A stretch of DNA of 64,000 bases from Verticillium longisporum (Eukaryota > Ascomycota > Sordariomycetes > Glomerellales > Plectosphaerellaceae). The notes beneath the pieces were generated by a model. That model had not been told where the DNA came from, searched no databases, and worked only from the letters and a program-made list of their open reading frames with translations. Made by a program: the position numbers and the translations under genes. Positions 41,923 through 53,230 of the stretch are shown here, piece after piece (the stretch's first letter is position 1; every line of letters starts with the position of its first letter). The DNA lies in assembly GCA_019188255.1 (NCBI GenBank), contig JAETXT010000001.1, forward strand, positions 4,960,001-5,024,000. Direction: 5' to 3'.

Positions 41923-44025
41923 ATGTTCGCAACCTTTTACGCCTCGGAGCCCACCTCGCCAGCGACGACTTTCATTTCCGCGGGGCCTGCGGATCTCCAG
42001 CCGTCCCAGGGCGGCGATTCGGCAACAGCCGGCGGCGGCGCCGGAGGTGGCGGCGGCACGGGATCATCATCAGCCACTGGCGGCAGCGGCGGCAGCGGCG
42101 GCACCACCACCACACAACCCGGCGTGCTCCGGCCAAAACGAAGTCAGGTCGCCCGCGCCTGCGACTGGTGCCGCATCCACCGGATCAAATGCGATACGAA
42201 CCAGCCGTGTCGCAACTGCGAGGCGCGCCGCGGCCAGTGCAGCAACAGCGGCAAGCTGGGCGAGGTGCGCACCCTGCCGCGGGCCATCCGCGAGATTGAG
42301 AGCTTGCGGCTGCGGGTCAAGGACCTCGAGGCCCAGCTCGAGGCGACCAAGGGGCCATCGGACACGGCTGAGTCGACGGCGAGGAGTCCGTCGAGGTCGC
42401 TGACGCCGAGCTCGGTCAGCGGCTCGTGGGAGGTTCCAGCGCTCGTCGGGATGCACGGCGGTGGCGCCACCAGCAGTGGAAGCCCAAACATCCATCTGCA
42501 TCCTGGCGGTTTCGGCACGCCGCAGTTCTACGGTCCCTCATCGACGAATTACTTTGTCGACCGCATCACCAGCTACCTCAAGAGCGCAGTCCCTCAACCC
42601 TTTCTCCAGTCCATGCTCGAGAATGGTACCGGCCCAGACGTCGAGCAGCCGCAGTTTTCGCAACAGCAGCACTATCGCAGCCCAATGTCTGGTCGCAATC
42701 TGACTGGCGCGCAGGAGGTCTACTTCCTCGACCTGTATTGGCGCTCGTGGCACACTATTCACCCAGTGCTCGATGAGGCGGACTTCCGTGCTCATTACAA
42801 GTCGCTCTGGGCCAGTTCGCACTCGGCGGATTCGAGATTGCCATCGGCGCTTGTCGACATTGTGCTCGCCCTGTGCATGCAGTTCAGCGTAGCCTCCACT
42901 CCTCGCGACAACTCGTTTGAGACCTCTTCGGAACCCGCCTCGAGCGCCGGACGCTTCCTGCACCACAGAGCCCAAGACATCCTCGCCACGTCATTAGAGT
43001 CGCCAAGCCTCGCAACGCTGCAGTCCCAGTTCCTGTCAGCCGTCTACCTCGCAAACGCGTCTTACCAGACCACGGCCCACGCGACCCTCGCCTCGGCCGT
43101 CCGAACAGCCCACGCCCTCGGCCTCCATCTCGACCCGCCATCGACCCTGCCGCGGCCGCAGGCCGAGCTGCACCGCCGCGCCTGGTGGTGCCTCTTCGCC
43201 CTCGACACGCGCCTCAGCATCCGCCTAGGCCGCCCTTGCGCAACCCACCTCGCGCAGACGACCTGTGCCCTGCCGTCCGAAGACCCGTCTCTCGAATCCG
43301 TGACGGCAGAACTCGACCTCCTCGCCCCGTCCCGGCTCTCCTACACCCTGCACGCCGTGACCCTCGCCCTTGCCGCCCGCAGGCTGCACCACCGCCCTCT
43401 GCCGACGGTGCCCTCGGCGCCGCCGTCACAGGAGGATCTCTTGCCGCTAACGACCTGGCGCGCGGCGCTCCCGCCGCCGCTCGCCTTGCCAAGAGTAACA
43501 GGCGCAAACTGCGCCGCCTTTGCGCCGCCGTGGCTGACGCGCCAGCGCCTGCTGCTCGATCTACACTACCATGATCTGCTCATGGCGCTGCTGAGGCCGA
43601 GCATCCTGCTACCACCGGCAGGCGATCCCGCGCCAGCGGAGAGGGCGGCGCGCCACGCCATTGCCGCGACGCACGTCCTGCAGCAGGCCGGCGGGGGTCC
43701 GCTTGACATGGGTTGGTCGGAGCCGGTGTTCCTGGCGTGGAACGCCGCAGTCACGCTCGCAGGCTACATTGCTGCATATGGCAGCGACGGGTCCGTCGGC
43801 GGCGGGGCGAGAGCGGCGGTCTGGCGGGCGATCGAGGTGCTCGAGGGGTTCGGTGCCGGTGAGGCGGCGGCGGCGGTGCGAGAGCTCGTAGCACGGGCGG
43901 ACGTTGTTGCTGTCGGGGGCAGCGTTGATCCTGGGCTTGGAGCCCAATTTGGGGGATTCGGAACAGGGTTCGGAGAGGCTGGCGACGGTCTGTATGAAAT
44001 GTGGTCCTACGGGATGGAAAGCTGA
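41923..44025 (+). CDS. Zn2Cys6 transcription factor with fungal_trans domain (700 aa)
   Basis: A single frame; I chose the ATG at 41923 (MFATFYASEPTSPATTF). A Gly/Ser-rich stretch (residues 30-70) precedes the zinc cluster at residues 80-106 (CDWCRIHRIKCDTNQPCRNCEARRGQC, six cysteines correctly spaced). A linker and a coiled coil follow (IREIESLRLRVKDLEAQLEA). The fungal-specific middle domain starts near EVYFLDLYWRSWHTIHPVLDEADF and includes ARTAHALGLHLD-like blocks (VRTAHALGLHLDPPS) and RRAWWCLFALDTRLSIRLGRP. The protein would bind CGG-type half-sites as a dimer. The target pathway cannot be told. Its pattern (DWCRIHRIKC) is close to a subgroup found with carbon and amino-acid catabolism regulators, which is only a loose hint. 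Confidence 0.88.
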   Translation: MFATFYASEPTSPATTFISAGPADLQPSQGGDSATAGGGAGGGGGTGSSSATGGSGGSGGTTTTQPGVLRPKRSQVARACDWCRIHRIKCDTNQPCRNCEARRGQCSNSGKLGEVRTLPRAIREIESLRLRVKDLEAQLEATKGPSDTAESTARSPSRSLTPSSVSGSWEVPALVGMHGGGATSSGSPNIHLHPGGFGTPQFYGPSSTNYFVDRITSYLKSAVPQPFLQSMLENGTGPDVEQPQFSQQQHYRSPMSGRNLTGAQEVYFLDLYWRSWHTIHPVLDEADFRAHYKSLWASSHSADSRLPSALVDIVLALCMQFSVASTPRDNSFETSSEPASSAGRFLHHRAQDILATSLESPSLATLQSQFLSAVYLANASYQTTAHATLASAVRTAHALGLHLDPPSTLPRPQAELHRRAWWCLFALDTRLSIRLGRPCATHLAQTTCALPSEDPSLESVTAELDLLAPSRLSYTLHAVTLALAARRLHHRPLPTVPSAPPSQEDLLPLTTWRAALPPPLALPRVTGANCAAFAPPWLTRQRLLLDLHYHDLLMALLRPSILLPPAGDPAPAERAARHAIAATHVLQQAGGGPLDMGWSEPVFLAWNAAVTLAGYIAAYGSDGSVGGGARAAVWRAIEVLEGFGAGEAAAAVRELVARADVVAVGGSVDPGLGAQFGGFGTGFGEAGDGLYEMWSYGMES

Positions 44026-45263
44026 GGAGCCTTGGCCAGGAGCATGGTGGTTGTTAGATGCATATGCGATACATGATACCTACGGCTGGCGTTGGGAAAT
44101 AATCGAATCAATTTCGACGACACTGTCTGGTCCTCGTCTGCGGCTCAACTCATCTGCCGGGCTTTGCCAATCTGATAGTCGCATATTTGGGCATCTCAAG
44201 TGCCGCGACTGTGGTAGCATCCGAGTACTTCGGAATGACAAGAGGGCATCGCCGGCAATCTGACTCGCGTCAGCCAACTCACTTAATTGCCGAACCAGGT
44301 ACCGCAGAAAAGCCGCCGATAGCAGCTCCGATGGCATAAAACCGACACAGTTGAGCCAAAGTCCGACAGACAAGTAGCTGTAAGACCCGACAGACAATGC
44401 TTCAGAGTAGCATCTTTCTTGCGAAAGCCGTCCTGACAAGACCTATCGCCGAAACCCAAGTTCATAAAGCCGCTCGAATCGCATGTGAAATTCTCCGGCG
44501 TGGAGAACATAGTGGGCCTCTGATGGGCATTGCCAAACGTAGCTGTAGTGGAAAAAAGCAATTCGCTGGCCCAGCTCGCCTTTCACCGACATTGTCCTGC
44601 GCCATCGGGCAGCGCAGTATCATACTGCCGAGCGTTCCTCCCTAACATTGATTGATCGTCGCACAGATCGGGGCAATCTCGCATCACGAATAGCCCGCCG
44701 CAAGAACATGAGCTAATGCCGACGAGACATCGGGACAGCCTCTCGGCGAAAGCTGCTCCGAGAGCCAATGCGCCAGGCTTCGGCCGCAGACTCCTCCACA
44801 GATTGCTTGTATCGGAGGCAGCGCCCAACACAGTCGTTAGGACCGACCGTGATAGGCTTTGCGTGAAGAGCGTCCGAGGAGATAAAATCTGTGTATGGTC
44901 GGCGATAGCCCCCACGCGAATGTTGCATTCAGCTGAGAAGAGGAGCTTCGGCACATCGATGATGGTCTCACTCTCTCAACTCCGTGGGTGCTGTAGCTGA
45001 CCGGTATATTCCAATATCTCTCCTCTTGTTCTCACTAAAGGGTTAGTACCGGCTAAGACCATGAGGATAAGTGACCAGGGGGGTTGTCATGAAGGTTCAT
45101 TTCTTGGTGTCGGGACCATCTCGACAAGCATCCAATATCGTACCATGAAAACATACTCCTGTAATAAACGCCGTAACCAACCTTGCAAACCTCACATCAC
45201 AAACGCCGCGCCCCAACTTCAACATAGCCAACCATCGCGCAACCAAAGCAGCCAACACGACTT
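44026..45263. other. gap between convergent genes
   Basis: Only short, unsupported frames are seen in these 1.2 kb. Confidence 0.4.
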
Positions 45264-46660
45264 TCAGTGCTGTGTCGCCGGGTGAGCGGACGGCTCTCTG
45301 CCCTGGAACAACCAGAACTCGCCCAGACCGCTCTGCGCGTTCTTGAGGAATCTGCCTAGCCCCCGGCGCAATGACTTGTGGCGAGGATGCTTTCCGCGAC
45401 CGATCCACAAGTTCTCCAATGCGCGAGGCGACGTCCAGAATACAAGCCCAGCGATGAGAGGGTTGATAAGATGGCGACGCAAGGGTGAAAGGCCGGGCGC
45501 GTGATGTTTCGTCACATCATACTCGAAGAAGAGGACAATGTTGCCCAGCACATTAATCAAGCGGATGATGCTACAAAGTTTAGCACGAGCGGGTGATGTC
45601 AGACTTCAGCAGACTCACAGATGCATGATGAGCAACACCTCAGCAGCAACCTTGCCGGCATCATACTCGGCCTGCATCTCTCTAATCATGACATAGAGGG
45701 GCGGGATGCCGAGACCCAGGATGGTGAACTCAAGGCTGCCAACAATATGATATGTTCTAACCTCACGGCCACGCAGCCAGAGAATAAGGAGGATGAGGCC
45801 CATGAGAAGAAACGCCATCCGCGTCACGTCAGCTGCGAAAACTCAACAACAAACAAGCGACTTACCACACTCGGCACGACAACAACTTGGTTATCCGCAA
45901 ATAACCTCCACAAGAGGATATACGTGACGAAAGCTATGCCGGACCGGATACACACCAGAATGTAGTAGCCTACCATGACCATCTGGTAAATCTGGGCGCA
46001 GCGCGGATGCAGTTCACGGGCAGACCGTGGCCAGTACTCTTCCTTCGCGGGATCATTGGTGCAGGGCCAGCCGCACCAACGGCACACGCGAACCTTGCGC
46101 TCACCACCCTCGGTGAGGACGTACTCGCCGGGGCAAAGCTGGCCCTGGCGGACGGCGCAGTCGGCGCAGTTCGCGGCAAGTGGGACGCTGGGATCGGGGC
46201 AGTAGGTCATGCTAGTCGCCGGCGGGGCCTCGATAGACGCGCCGTCATCTGACACCTCGCCGTCGGATGGCGCAGGCTGAGCACACGATGCGAGTGGCCA
46301 CAGCAGCCGACGGCCGGTGCCGTCGTAGCGCAGACAGCTGCGGCAGACGAAACGTAGCGAATAGTCGGTTGCGAGAGAGCCCAGACAAGTTCTTACAAAG
46401 TTGATGTCGATGAGTTGACGGTAGAATTTGTTGGTGCAGCGTAGGTTCTGCAAGTCGCCATATCCGAGATGAGAGCCGATGAGAAACTGTAGTTCCATGG
46501 GCAGGTAAAGTAGCGAGGCATAGGGGTTTTTGCGGCTGTGATAATCCGTGTAGATGATCGGAGCCGTTGTCACCTCCTCTGCGTGTTTCTCGGAGCGCTT
46601 CTCTGACAGCGTCGCTCTGGTTGCATTGTCGAGAGCGGCAGAACCTCGAGAGGCCTCCAT
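45264..46660 (-). CDS. F-box protein with C-terminal membrane spans (433 aa; one intron end is abnormal)
   Basis: Exons 45866-46660, 45619-45818 and 45264-45570. The N-terminal part has an F-box-like motif (LLYLPMELQFLIGSHLGYGDLQNLRCTNKFY). A Cys-rich middle follows (CRSCLRY, CADCAVRQGQLCPGEY, CRWCGWPC), and then about four hydrophobic spans (MVMVGYYILVCIRSGIAFVTY, MAFLLMGLILLILWL, IVGSLEFTILGLGIPPLYV, LINVLGNIVLFFEYD). The second intron is a normal GTGAGT...TGTAG. The first has a perfect GTAAGT donor and CTGAC branch but ends CGG where CAG is needed to keep frame (see findings). F-box proteins recruit SCF ubiquitin ligases; the membrane part suggests membrane-linked targets. Function otherwise unknown. 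Confidence 0.65.
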
Positions 46661-47722
46661 GGGCTGCAGTGGGCCGCAGGCCAACGACTGGCGTGTAGGC
46701 GGCGAGAAGCTTGATGAGCTTTTCCTTTCTGTAAACCGCAATGCGACAACGTGAGACGAGGCTCGTCACGATGATGAAGCTGGGAGGTCAAACTCGACGA
46801 CGGGATGACGCACAGATGAGGCGTTACGAGGCCGACAAAGACCTGAGAAGACGGATCGAAGGGTGGTTTTTCTGGCGCGGGATGGCAAGGCGAGTCGAAT
46901 CACTGCTCGGTTCCTGAAAGTTGACCGACTACCACTGGACCCTGAGCAGTGATGCAAGGTCAGGTCAGCCTCTGGCGGGGGAGGCGGTGCACCACGCTGC
47001 CCCCTTGTCGATACGGCAGGGTATTGGGTTCGACTGTGTCAAAGAACGGTTCGGGAAGCCTCCGTTGGCGGGTTAGAGCCGTGGAAAGGGTGGGTTGCGC
47101 CAAGCCGTTCTGGGCGAGACGTCAGCAACAGATGCGTCCATCCAGTCCGTGACCCCTTTTGCCCCTCCTTTTTGATGCACCCGACCCTCTCCAAACCCAC
47201 TAGCAAAGCTCAACGAGGCGGGGGACTTTTGGGCAACACTAGGTCCGCCGTACCATTTGTGACGACGACGAGCGAATATCTGGCAAACGCCCAGGCCGGC
47301 CCAATTGCACACGGGTGGCGCCAAGAGGAAAAAAGACGCAGGGCGAGAATGTGTCCATGTACGCGGAAGAAGTCATTGCTCGGGGGAGTATCTGGGTTCG
47401 CATGCTGCCCACTGGCACACCCGAGGTGGCCCTTTGGCCATTCGCCGCCGGTTCCAGATCGATTGATTCCATGCGCGTCGGGACGCCACGCGAACAAGGT
47501 TGAGGGAGCACGCATGCCGCGGCCAGCAAAGGCAACAGATGCTTGTCGGGTGGCACACCGCCGGGCAAGCCAGAAGCCAAATAATGGTCCAGGCCTTTAT
47601 TAGCACCGAACACACCCATCGAGGGATGTTACAATTGCGGGTTCAATTCGGGCCATCGCCCGTGAAACTCTGTTTGACAGGATCGAGAAACGCGGATAAG
47701 GGTTCTAGGGCCGTGTCTCCAT
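46661..47722. other. gap without a recognised gene
   Basis: It holds the promoter of the F-box gene and the 3' flank of the GH18 gene. No coding or RNA signal is convincing. Confidence 0.4.
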
Positions 47723-48808
47723 TCAGCCATCGCTTTCATAGTCCGAAAAATATTCAAATGAAGCAGGCAGCGGTGCGTCCTTGCTAGACGGCGAGTCAGG
47801 GTCGGCTTCATCCACCAACTGCTTTTGCACCTTTGCGGCTACGATACTCGTCTCGGCCGCAGAAGACACAGTCGTCGTTGGTGTTGCTGTTTCTACTGCC
47901 GCCGCTGCGACGGCGGCTGAGGTTCTCGCGACGCGGTCCGGCCGCACCATGGTCGTCATCCAGCGGCACCATTCCCAGGGCCGTTCCTTATCCGGCAACC
48001 CGTTGAAGTACTCCCAGCCCATCACGCCTCCAAAGGCCTTGTAGCGGCCTCGGAGCCGGAGGAGGACGGCGCCGAGCGACTCCCACGGCACCCAGCCGTT
48101 GCCGTTCTCGTGGCTCGTCAGCAGCCCAATGACAATCTTCTCCTGCGGCCAGCCCTTGGCAAGCATCATCTCGTACATGAAAGAGTTGCTGCCGTCGCCC
48201 CAACCATTGTAGAACTGGCAGTTGTACCAGTTGATGTGGTCGCCTTTGAGGAGCTCGAGCATCTCGTAGTCGAAGCCGCTGAGATTCCTCTCGGGGTCGA
48301 GCATGGCAGCAGCGACAGGCGCCATGGAGACGAGGAATTTGGGTCCAAAATCAGCGCGTATGCGGTCGAGGAGGCGCATCATGCCCGCTATGCTCATGTA
48401 CTCCTCGACGTCGAGATCGATGCCATCGAGCTCGCGCTCGCGGATGAGATCTCGTACGGGTGTCCAGTACGTCTCGAAGGTGGCCTCGTCCCGGTCGAGT
48501 TTGGCGTAGGACCCCTTCGCGGCGCCGCCCAGCATGCCCATGACCTTGACGCCGCTCGCCTGGAGGACGCGCAGCTCGGCCCAGAGGGTCTGAAAACGGG
48601 GGTGGGAGGGGGTGTGATCGTTGAGCGTTATGGCCGACGGGTCGTCGTTGATGTGTATGGCAGCAAGAATGACGTGGGTGACGGCAATGCCTGGCTGGGT
48701 CAGGATGGGTAGGATGGATATCGGCTTGCCATCGCGAGTGTGATGGGTTTGGTAGTAGGTGATGACGCGGGGGAGCGAGTCGTCGTTTTCGGAGGGCAGA
48801 GGAGGCAT
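47723..48808 (-). CDS. GH18-family (chitinase/endo-N-acetylglucosaminidase-like) protein (361 aa)
   Basis: One frame from ATG 48808 (MPPLPSENDDSLPRVI). The TIM-barrel order is clear: VITYYQTHH (strand 1), ILAAIHIN, GVKVMGMLGGAA (strand 3) and the catalytic LDGIDLDVEEYM (DxxDxDxE with the acid Glu). Then come FLVSMAPVAAAM, WYNCQFYNGWGDG and VMGWEYFNG for the last strand. The C-terminus is Ala/Thr/Val-rich and ends acidic. No signal peptide is seen at this start, so it is either intracellular or starts elsewhere; the same frame stays open to 49321, but the extra residues look non-coding. GH18 enzymes cut beta-1,4 GlcNAc bonds in chitin or N-glycans. The short form with no binding module fits the fungal endoglucosaminidase-like branch. 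Confidence 0.85.
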   Translation of the reverse strand: MPPLPSENDDSLPRVITYYQTHHTRDGKPISILPILTQPGIAVTHVILAAIHINDDPSAITLNDHTPSHPRFQTLWAELRVLQASGVKVMGMLGGAAKGSYAKLDRDEATFETYWTPVRDLIRERELDGIDLDVEEYMSIAGMMRLLDRIRADFGPKFLVSMAPVAAAMLDPERNLSGFDYEMLELLKGDHINWYNCQFYNGWGDGSNSFMYEMMLAKGWPQEKIVIGLLTSHENGNGWVPWESLGAVLLRLRGRYKAFGGVMGWEYFNGLPDKERPWEWCRWMTTMVRPDRVARTSAAVAAAAVETATPTTTVSSAAETSIVAAKVQKQLVDEADPDSPSSKDAPLPASFEYFSDYESDG

Positions 48809-51390
48809 GGACGTATTTGAAGCGGTGGGGATGCGAAGTTGACTTCTGTAGCTGGATCGTACGGGATAGGATTTTCGGAAACGTTTTGGTCGTGTCAATG
48901 GCGGTTGCGATGCAGTGTCGGTGATGCGGATTGATACTGTTGGAGGAGGAAAGCTCCTGGAACTTGAAGCTTCAACTTTGGCAAGGCCCGCTGGCAGAAG
49001 GAGCTTCAGGTGGGGAGCTTCAAAGCTCGGAGGCCAGTTGGCAGCTGCAGCGGAGCGCATGGCAGGTAGGGGTGCCCAGCGCACCTTCCAGCGACGCTTC
49101 CAGTGCCTGTTGATCCCTGCGAGGCTGGCAGGGGCGACCTGGCGCCAAGGGTCCACCCGCTGCAGGGTGGCAGGTGCGTCCCCCTCGCAGCATGCCTGCC
49201 TGTCTTGTGGTCGTCCTGTTCGCGCAGGAGCTCTGTATCCATCATGATTGCCTCTGCCAGTCCGCACAATTGCTTCGCGAACCGGTTTCATCACGACGTC
49301 TTCAAGGGTCAGGAACCTCAAGCTTGCTCACGGGCAGATCTTCTTTTCACATTGCCATTGCGAAAGGTATGTACCTGTTCTGAGGTCTCTAGCCTGTTGT
49401 GTACCTGTCAGGTCATGACAGTCAAGCTGCCGACCATGGAGTCTCTGCCCAGGCTGACTACTGAGAACAGTTTGACAACTCACCTGAGCTCTTGACAGAT
49501 TAGCACTCTGTTCTAAACGAGAAGCTGGCAGTCCTATGAGGTATCGTGGCAGCGTGTTTCAACAAAATGCTAACGTCAACGCCTGGCTCGGTACGACCTT
49601 GTCGAGGAACTGGACAAGTCGAGGCCTTTCGCAAATTCACGAGAAAAAGAAGATCGATTCAGCTTCTTGCTTACTTTGACACGCCATCTTTGAAGCTGCT
49701 TCCCGAGTTGCTTACATCGATCGAGGATGGGTCTCAAATATCGTCTCTCCCACTCCAAGGACAGCGAGACGCGGCTATATAAGTCAACCCAGCCGCTACA
49801 AGCTGCTTCTCAGGGGAGCAAATGAACCGAAAGATTTTGGCATCGTGGCGGTCTGGAGCACATATTTAGTCCTCTCAACGGCCAGTAAGCTCCGCCCGAG
49901 TGGACACATGGCTTCCGTTGGGGACATGGCTTGCTTGAAAGACATGGCTAGCTTGCAAGTATTTCGTCCTGCTGGCATAGAAGGACTCCTTGTTGGATGA
50001 GGCAGTACTGAACTATGTCCAGATATTAAATGCGCCTCTTCCACGACAACATAGCCACATGCCTTTTTGGCAGTACCCAGAAAAAGGGGCTAAGCGGCGT
50101 AGCTCGTGTTTTCAATAGCATTAGATTTGATGCTCTTGATCGTCACCAGTCTGAAGTTACTCGGACTCTGTGTTCATGGAATATATATGGCACGTTCGTA
50201 TCTGGGGCCGAAACAGACAACGGGTCGGTCAAATCGTAAGGACCCTGAATCCCCCGAAGAATTCCATGACGCATTTGGGTCGCAATCCAGAGAGTCCTCA
50301 CCATCGACTCTAAAAGCAAGATTAATGTGCAAGCGAACAGTTTACCCGATTCCAATAACGGCACGCTACTCGCATTTTGACAGACAGCCATCGGCGCTCG
50401 GCCATCGGTGCTCCGCTGGATGGCTATCCACCAACGAGGCGGTTCATCTTCAGATGGGCTCATTGATGACACGAGAATCACTGACACGGCAGTTCACTCT
50501 CAACATGGCCGCTCCACAACATCTTATAACGATGAGAGAATAGTCAGCTCGCCGTGAGGATCGGAGCGAGCTCCGTATGTGAGGAGTGGTGCTGTCGGAG
50601 TATGGACCCACTCATTTCCCGCACCTCGGGCTTCTCAGTATGCCGAGGGCCGGGCCAGATCTAAATCTGGAATTTGACTCGTGGGCGAAGAAGAGCCTTC
50701 ACAGCAAACTTGGATGAGCATTGTGGAAGCCTCAAGTTGTCAAGGGAGGCATGCAGTGCTACAAGAAACATTTCAAAAGCGCCTCGTGAGCCGTAGACGA
50801 TGGAAAAGAAGTATCGCCGAGAGTACAGCATCGATCCCAGCAGAGCTGTACTTCAATCCTTTCTCGCTAGGGAGGCTATGCTTGCTGGAAGGGGTGCTGC
50901 GACGTCTGGACTAGCACCTTGACCCTTAATCGACCCACCTCCGCATGGACGGCGACAGGGACCATCAACACGACGACAGGGGCCTCGGAGAGCATCGTCA
51001 TAGACTCTGTGGGTAAACCCACGCCGGAGCTGAGGCGCCAATAAGACCAAGTGGATTGGACGCGCAGGGGACTCGCTAGGCTTAAGCCACATGGACAACT
51101 AGAGCGAGCTGTTGGGCGATCGACAAGGCAAATTACCATTTGCAAGATCTTGAACCGACGACTCGATCTCGGGAAGGTTTCTCCACGCCTTGCTTGCTTT
51201 ATTAAAGCAACCGCCATGGCACTGGCAGCTTGGCTTCATGGAACGTTTGATGGTCAACTCTATCGCAACCTACGTTGTCCGGCGCAAACAGCAGCAGCAG
51301 CCTGTTAGGGCGTATCCCGCTTTCTGGTGTATCCCTTAGCACCTTTATCAGCTCGAAACCAACAATTGTCACACCTACACAGCCTTGAAG
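48809..51390. other. 2.6-kb stretch without a recognised gene
   Basis: Short frames only. Around 49900-49950 there are imperfect GACATGGCT repeats. Nothing else can be supported. Confidence 0.4.
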
Positions 51391-52369
51391 ATGAGCGATT
51401 CAGATGGTAATTTCCCTTTACTTGCGCACTTGAACATGACAGCGATGATATCAGGCAGCTAACCTTCATAGGCGGCCGGCCCATCGAGGGCCACACCGAT
51501 CCCAACTTTCCTCCGCCGACAGGTGAATGGGACACGCCTGTCATTATCTACGGCTACACCCCATCCTTCGCCCTCGCCGTCCTCGCCGCCGTCCTCTTCC
51601 TGCTCTTCGCCATCGTACACCTCTGGCAGTCCTTGCGCTACAAGTCGTACTACTTCCTGACCTTCCCCATCGGTCTCGTCCTCGAGGTCGTCGGCTACGT
51701 CGCCCGCGCCCTTTCGGCCAAGAAGAACCCCTACAACCTCATCTACTTTATCCTCAACTACTTCTTCATCGTCACGGCCCCCGTCTTTCTCGCGGCGGGC
51801 ATCTACACCGTGCTCTCGGCCCTCATCCACCGCCTCGGCCGCAAGTTTGCGCCGCTGCCCCCAAGTTTGTCCTCTGGTTCTTCGTCACGAGCGACGTCAT
51901 CGCCACCATCACCCAGGTCGCCGGCGCCGCCCTCATCGGCGTCTCGCAGTCGAACCGCGACGACCCGACCACCGCCAACAACATCCTGCTCGCGGGTCTC
52001 GCCTACCAGGTCTTCGCCATGGGGTGCTTCGTCATGAGCTCGGGCGTCTTCGTCTGGCGCGCACGCCGTGCCGTGGCGGCGTCTGGGTTGACGGCCTTTG
52101 TGTCGGCGTTTGGCGTGGCGACGCTGCTGGTCTACCTGAGGACAATCTTCCGTCTGGCTGAGACGGCAGAGGGTCTCGGTGGGGAGCTGCAGACGAATGA
52201 GGTGTACTTTGGCGTGCTGGAATTTGCGCCCGTTGTCCTGGCCGTCATGCTATTTGCTGCATGGCACCCTGGGCGGTGCGTTGGGCGGAAGGTCTCTGGG
52301 GATGGCGCAACTGCTACCGAGAGAAAGGAGGTTGCCCGTGAGGATTCGAATCAGGCGATGGCGGTTTGA
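51391..52369 (+). pseudogene. RTA1-like seven-span membrane protein gene with a one-base frameshift
   Basis: Exon 1 (51391-51406) and exon 2 (from 51472) flank a 65-nt intron with an AGCTAACC branch. The start is MSDSDGGRPIEGHTDPNFPP. The first spans read normally (SFALAVLAAVLFLLFAIVHLW, YFLTFPIGLVLEVVGYVARAL, IYFILNYFFIVTAPVFLAAGIY). At a C run (51858-51862) the frame shifts: before it RKFAPLP, after it, in the +2 frame, KFVLWFFVTSDVIATITQVAG, DDPTTANNILLAGLAYQVF and the remaining spans up to the stop at 52369. One missing C would repair the frame. RTA1-like proteins are linked to resistance to toxic lipids and azoles and perhaps lipid translocation. Either the gene is newly broken or the consensus has an error. 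Confidence 0.8.
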
Positions 52370-53230
52370 TGAGGGCAAGGCTCGTGGCGCCGATGAGCTG
52401 CATGTGTGGATATGTGCCTTGTCACTTTGATACTTTGCCTAGGCATCAATCTCGTACGCGTCGGGCGTTAAGATTAGTTCAGATGATATCCCAAGACATA
52501 ATAAATGAAATCACATTAGCAAACGGACTCTCGATGTAAAACTTGGCAAACGATGCGGGGAGCCATCAAGGATGGCCCGGCGACACGGGATGTAATCCAC
52601 ATGGGTAGGAAGTGGACTGCAGATCAGAAACCAGCCTTGAAATAGGTAGCACCAGCAGACCCATTCATCATCAATGGTTTTACTATCACATCGTGAGCGC
52701 CATGAGAACCTTACATGCATCATGTACAAGACAAGGACTTCAGTTCTGGTCCCCCGTTTCGCCCAGCAATCAACAGCGGCTCGTGTTGCGACCGAGGCTC
52801 GCCGGCTATGCTGACCGGCCCCGAGTTACAACGCAGACCTTATGGTACTTAGAAGCCGCTTCTAAAAAGCCGCTTCTGAGAAGCCGCTCCTCAGAACTTG
52901 TGAATTCATTGAGACAGCTCCGCTCCCCCTGGTCGAAGCGGCGGGAAGCGCGTCCTCGAATCCGCCCGACGGGCCGCTGGCGGACCCCTGTGTCGATCTA
53001 TACCAAGCTCAATCTGGGGTACTAACGCGATTCAAATCAGCCTTCTCCACATCCTCGGCACGTAGATATGCTGGCTGCGGTATAAAGCTATGCGCGTCCA
53101 CCGCCTGGGTATCGATTGAACACCTGCCAGTCGCTTCGTCTTGTGCCGTTTTGCTACCGACATCAGCGGGAGACCAGCAAGCGGACATGACATCAGACTC
53201 GTCAACCCCGGACAGCGTCGAGCTGACGCC
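52370..53230. other. gap with a short tandem repeat
   Basis: Three imperfect copies of a 14-15 bp unit (AAGCCGCTTCT plus spacer) lie at about 52851-52893. Nothing else is seen. Confidence 0.45.

Noticed and set aside
48809..49321. N-terminal extension of the GH18 frame to an ATG at 49321
   Set aside because: The extra 171 residues are compositionally odd (Arg/Pro/Ala-rich) with no signal peptide; the barrel begins right after the ATG at 48808.
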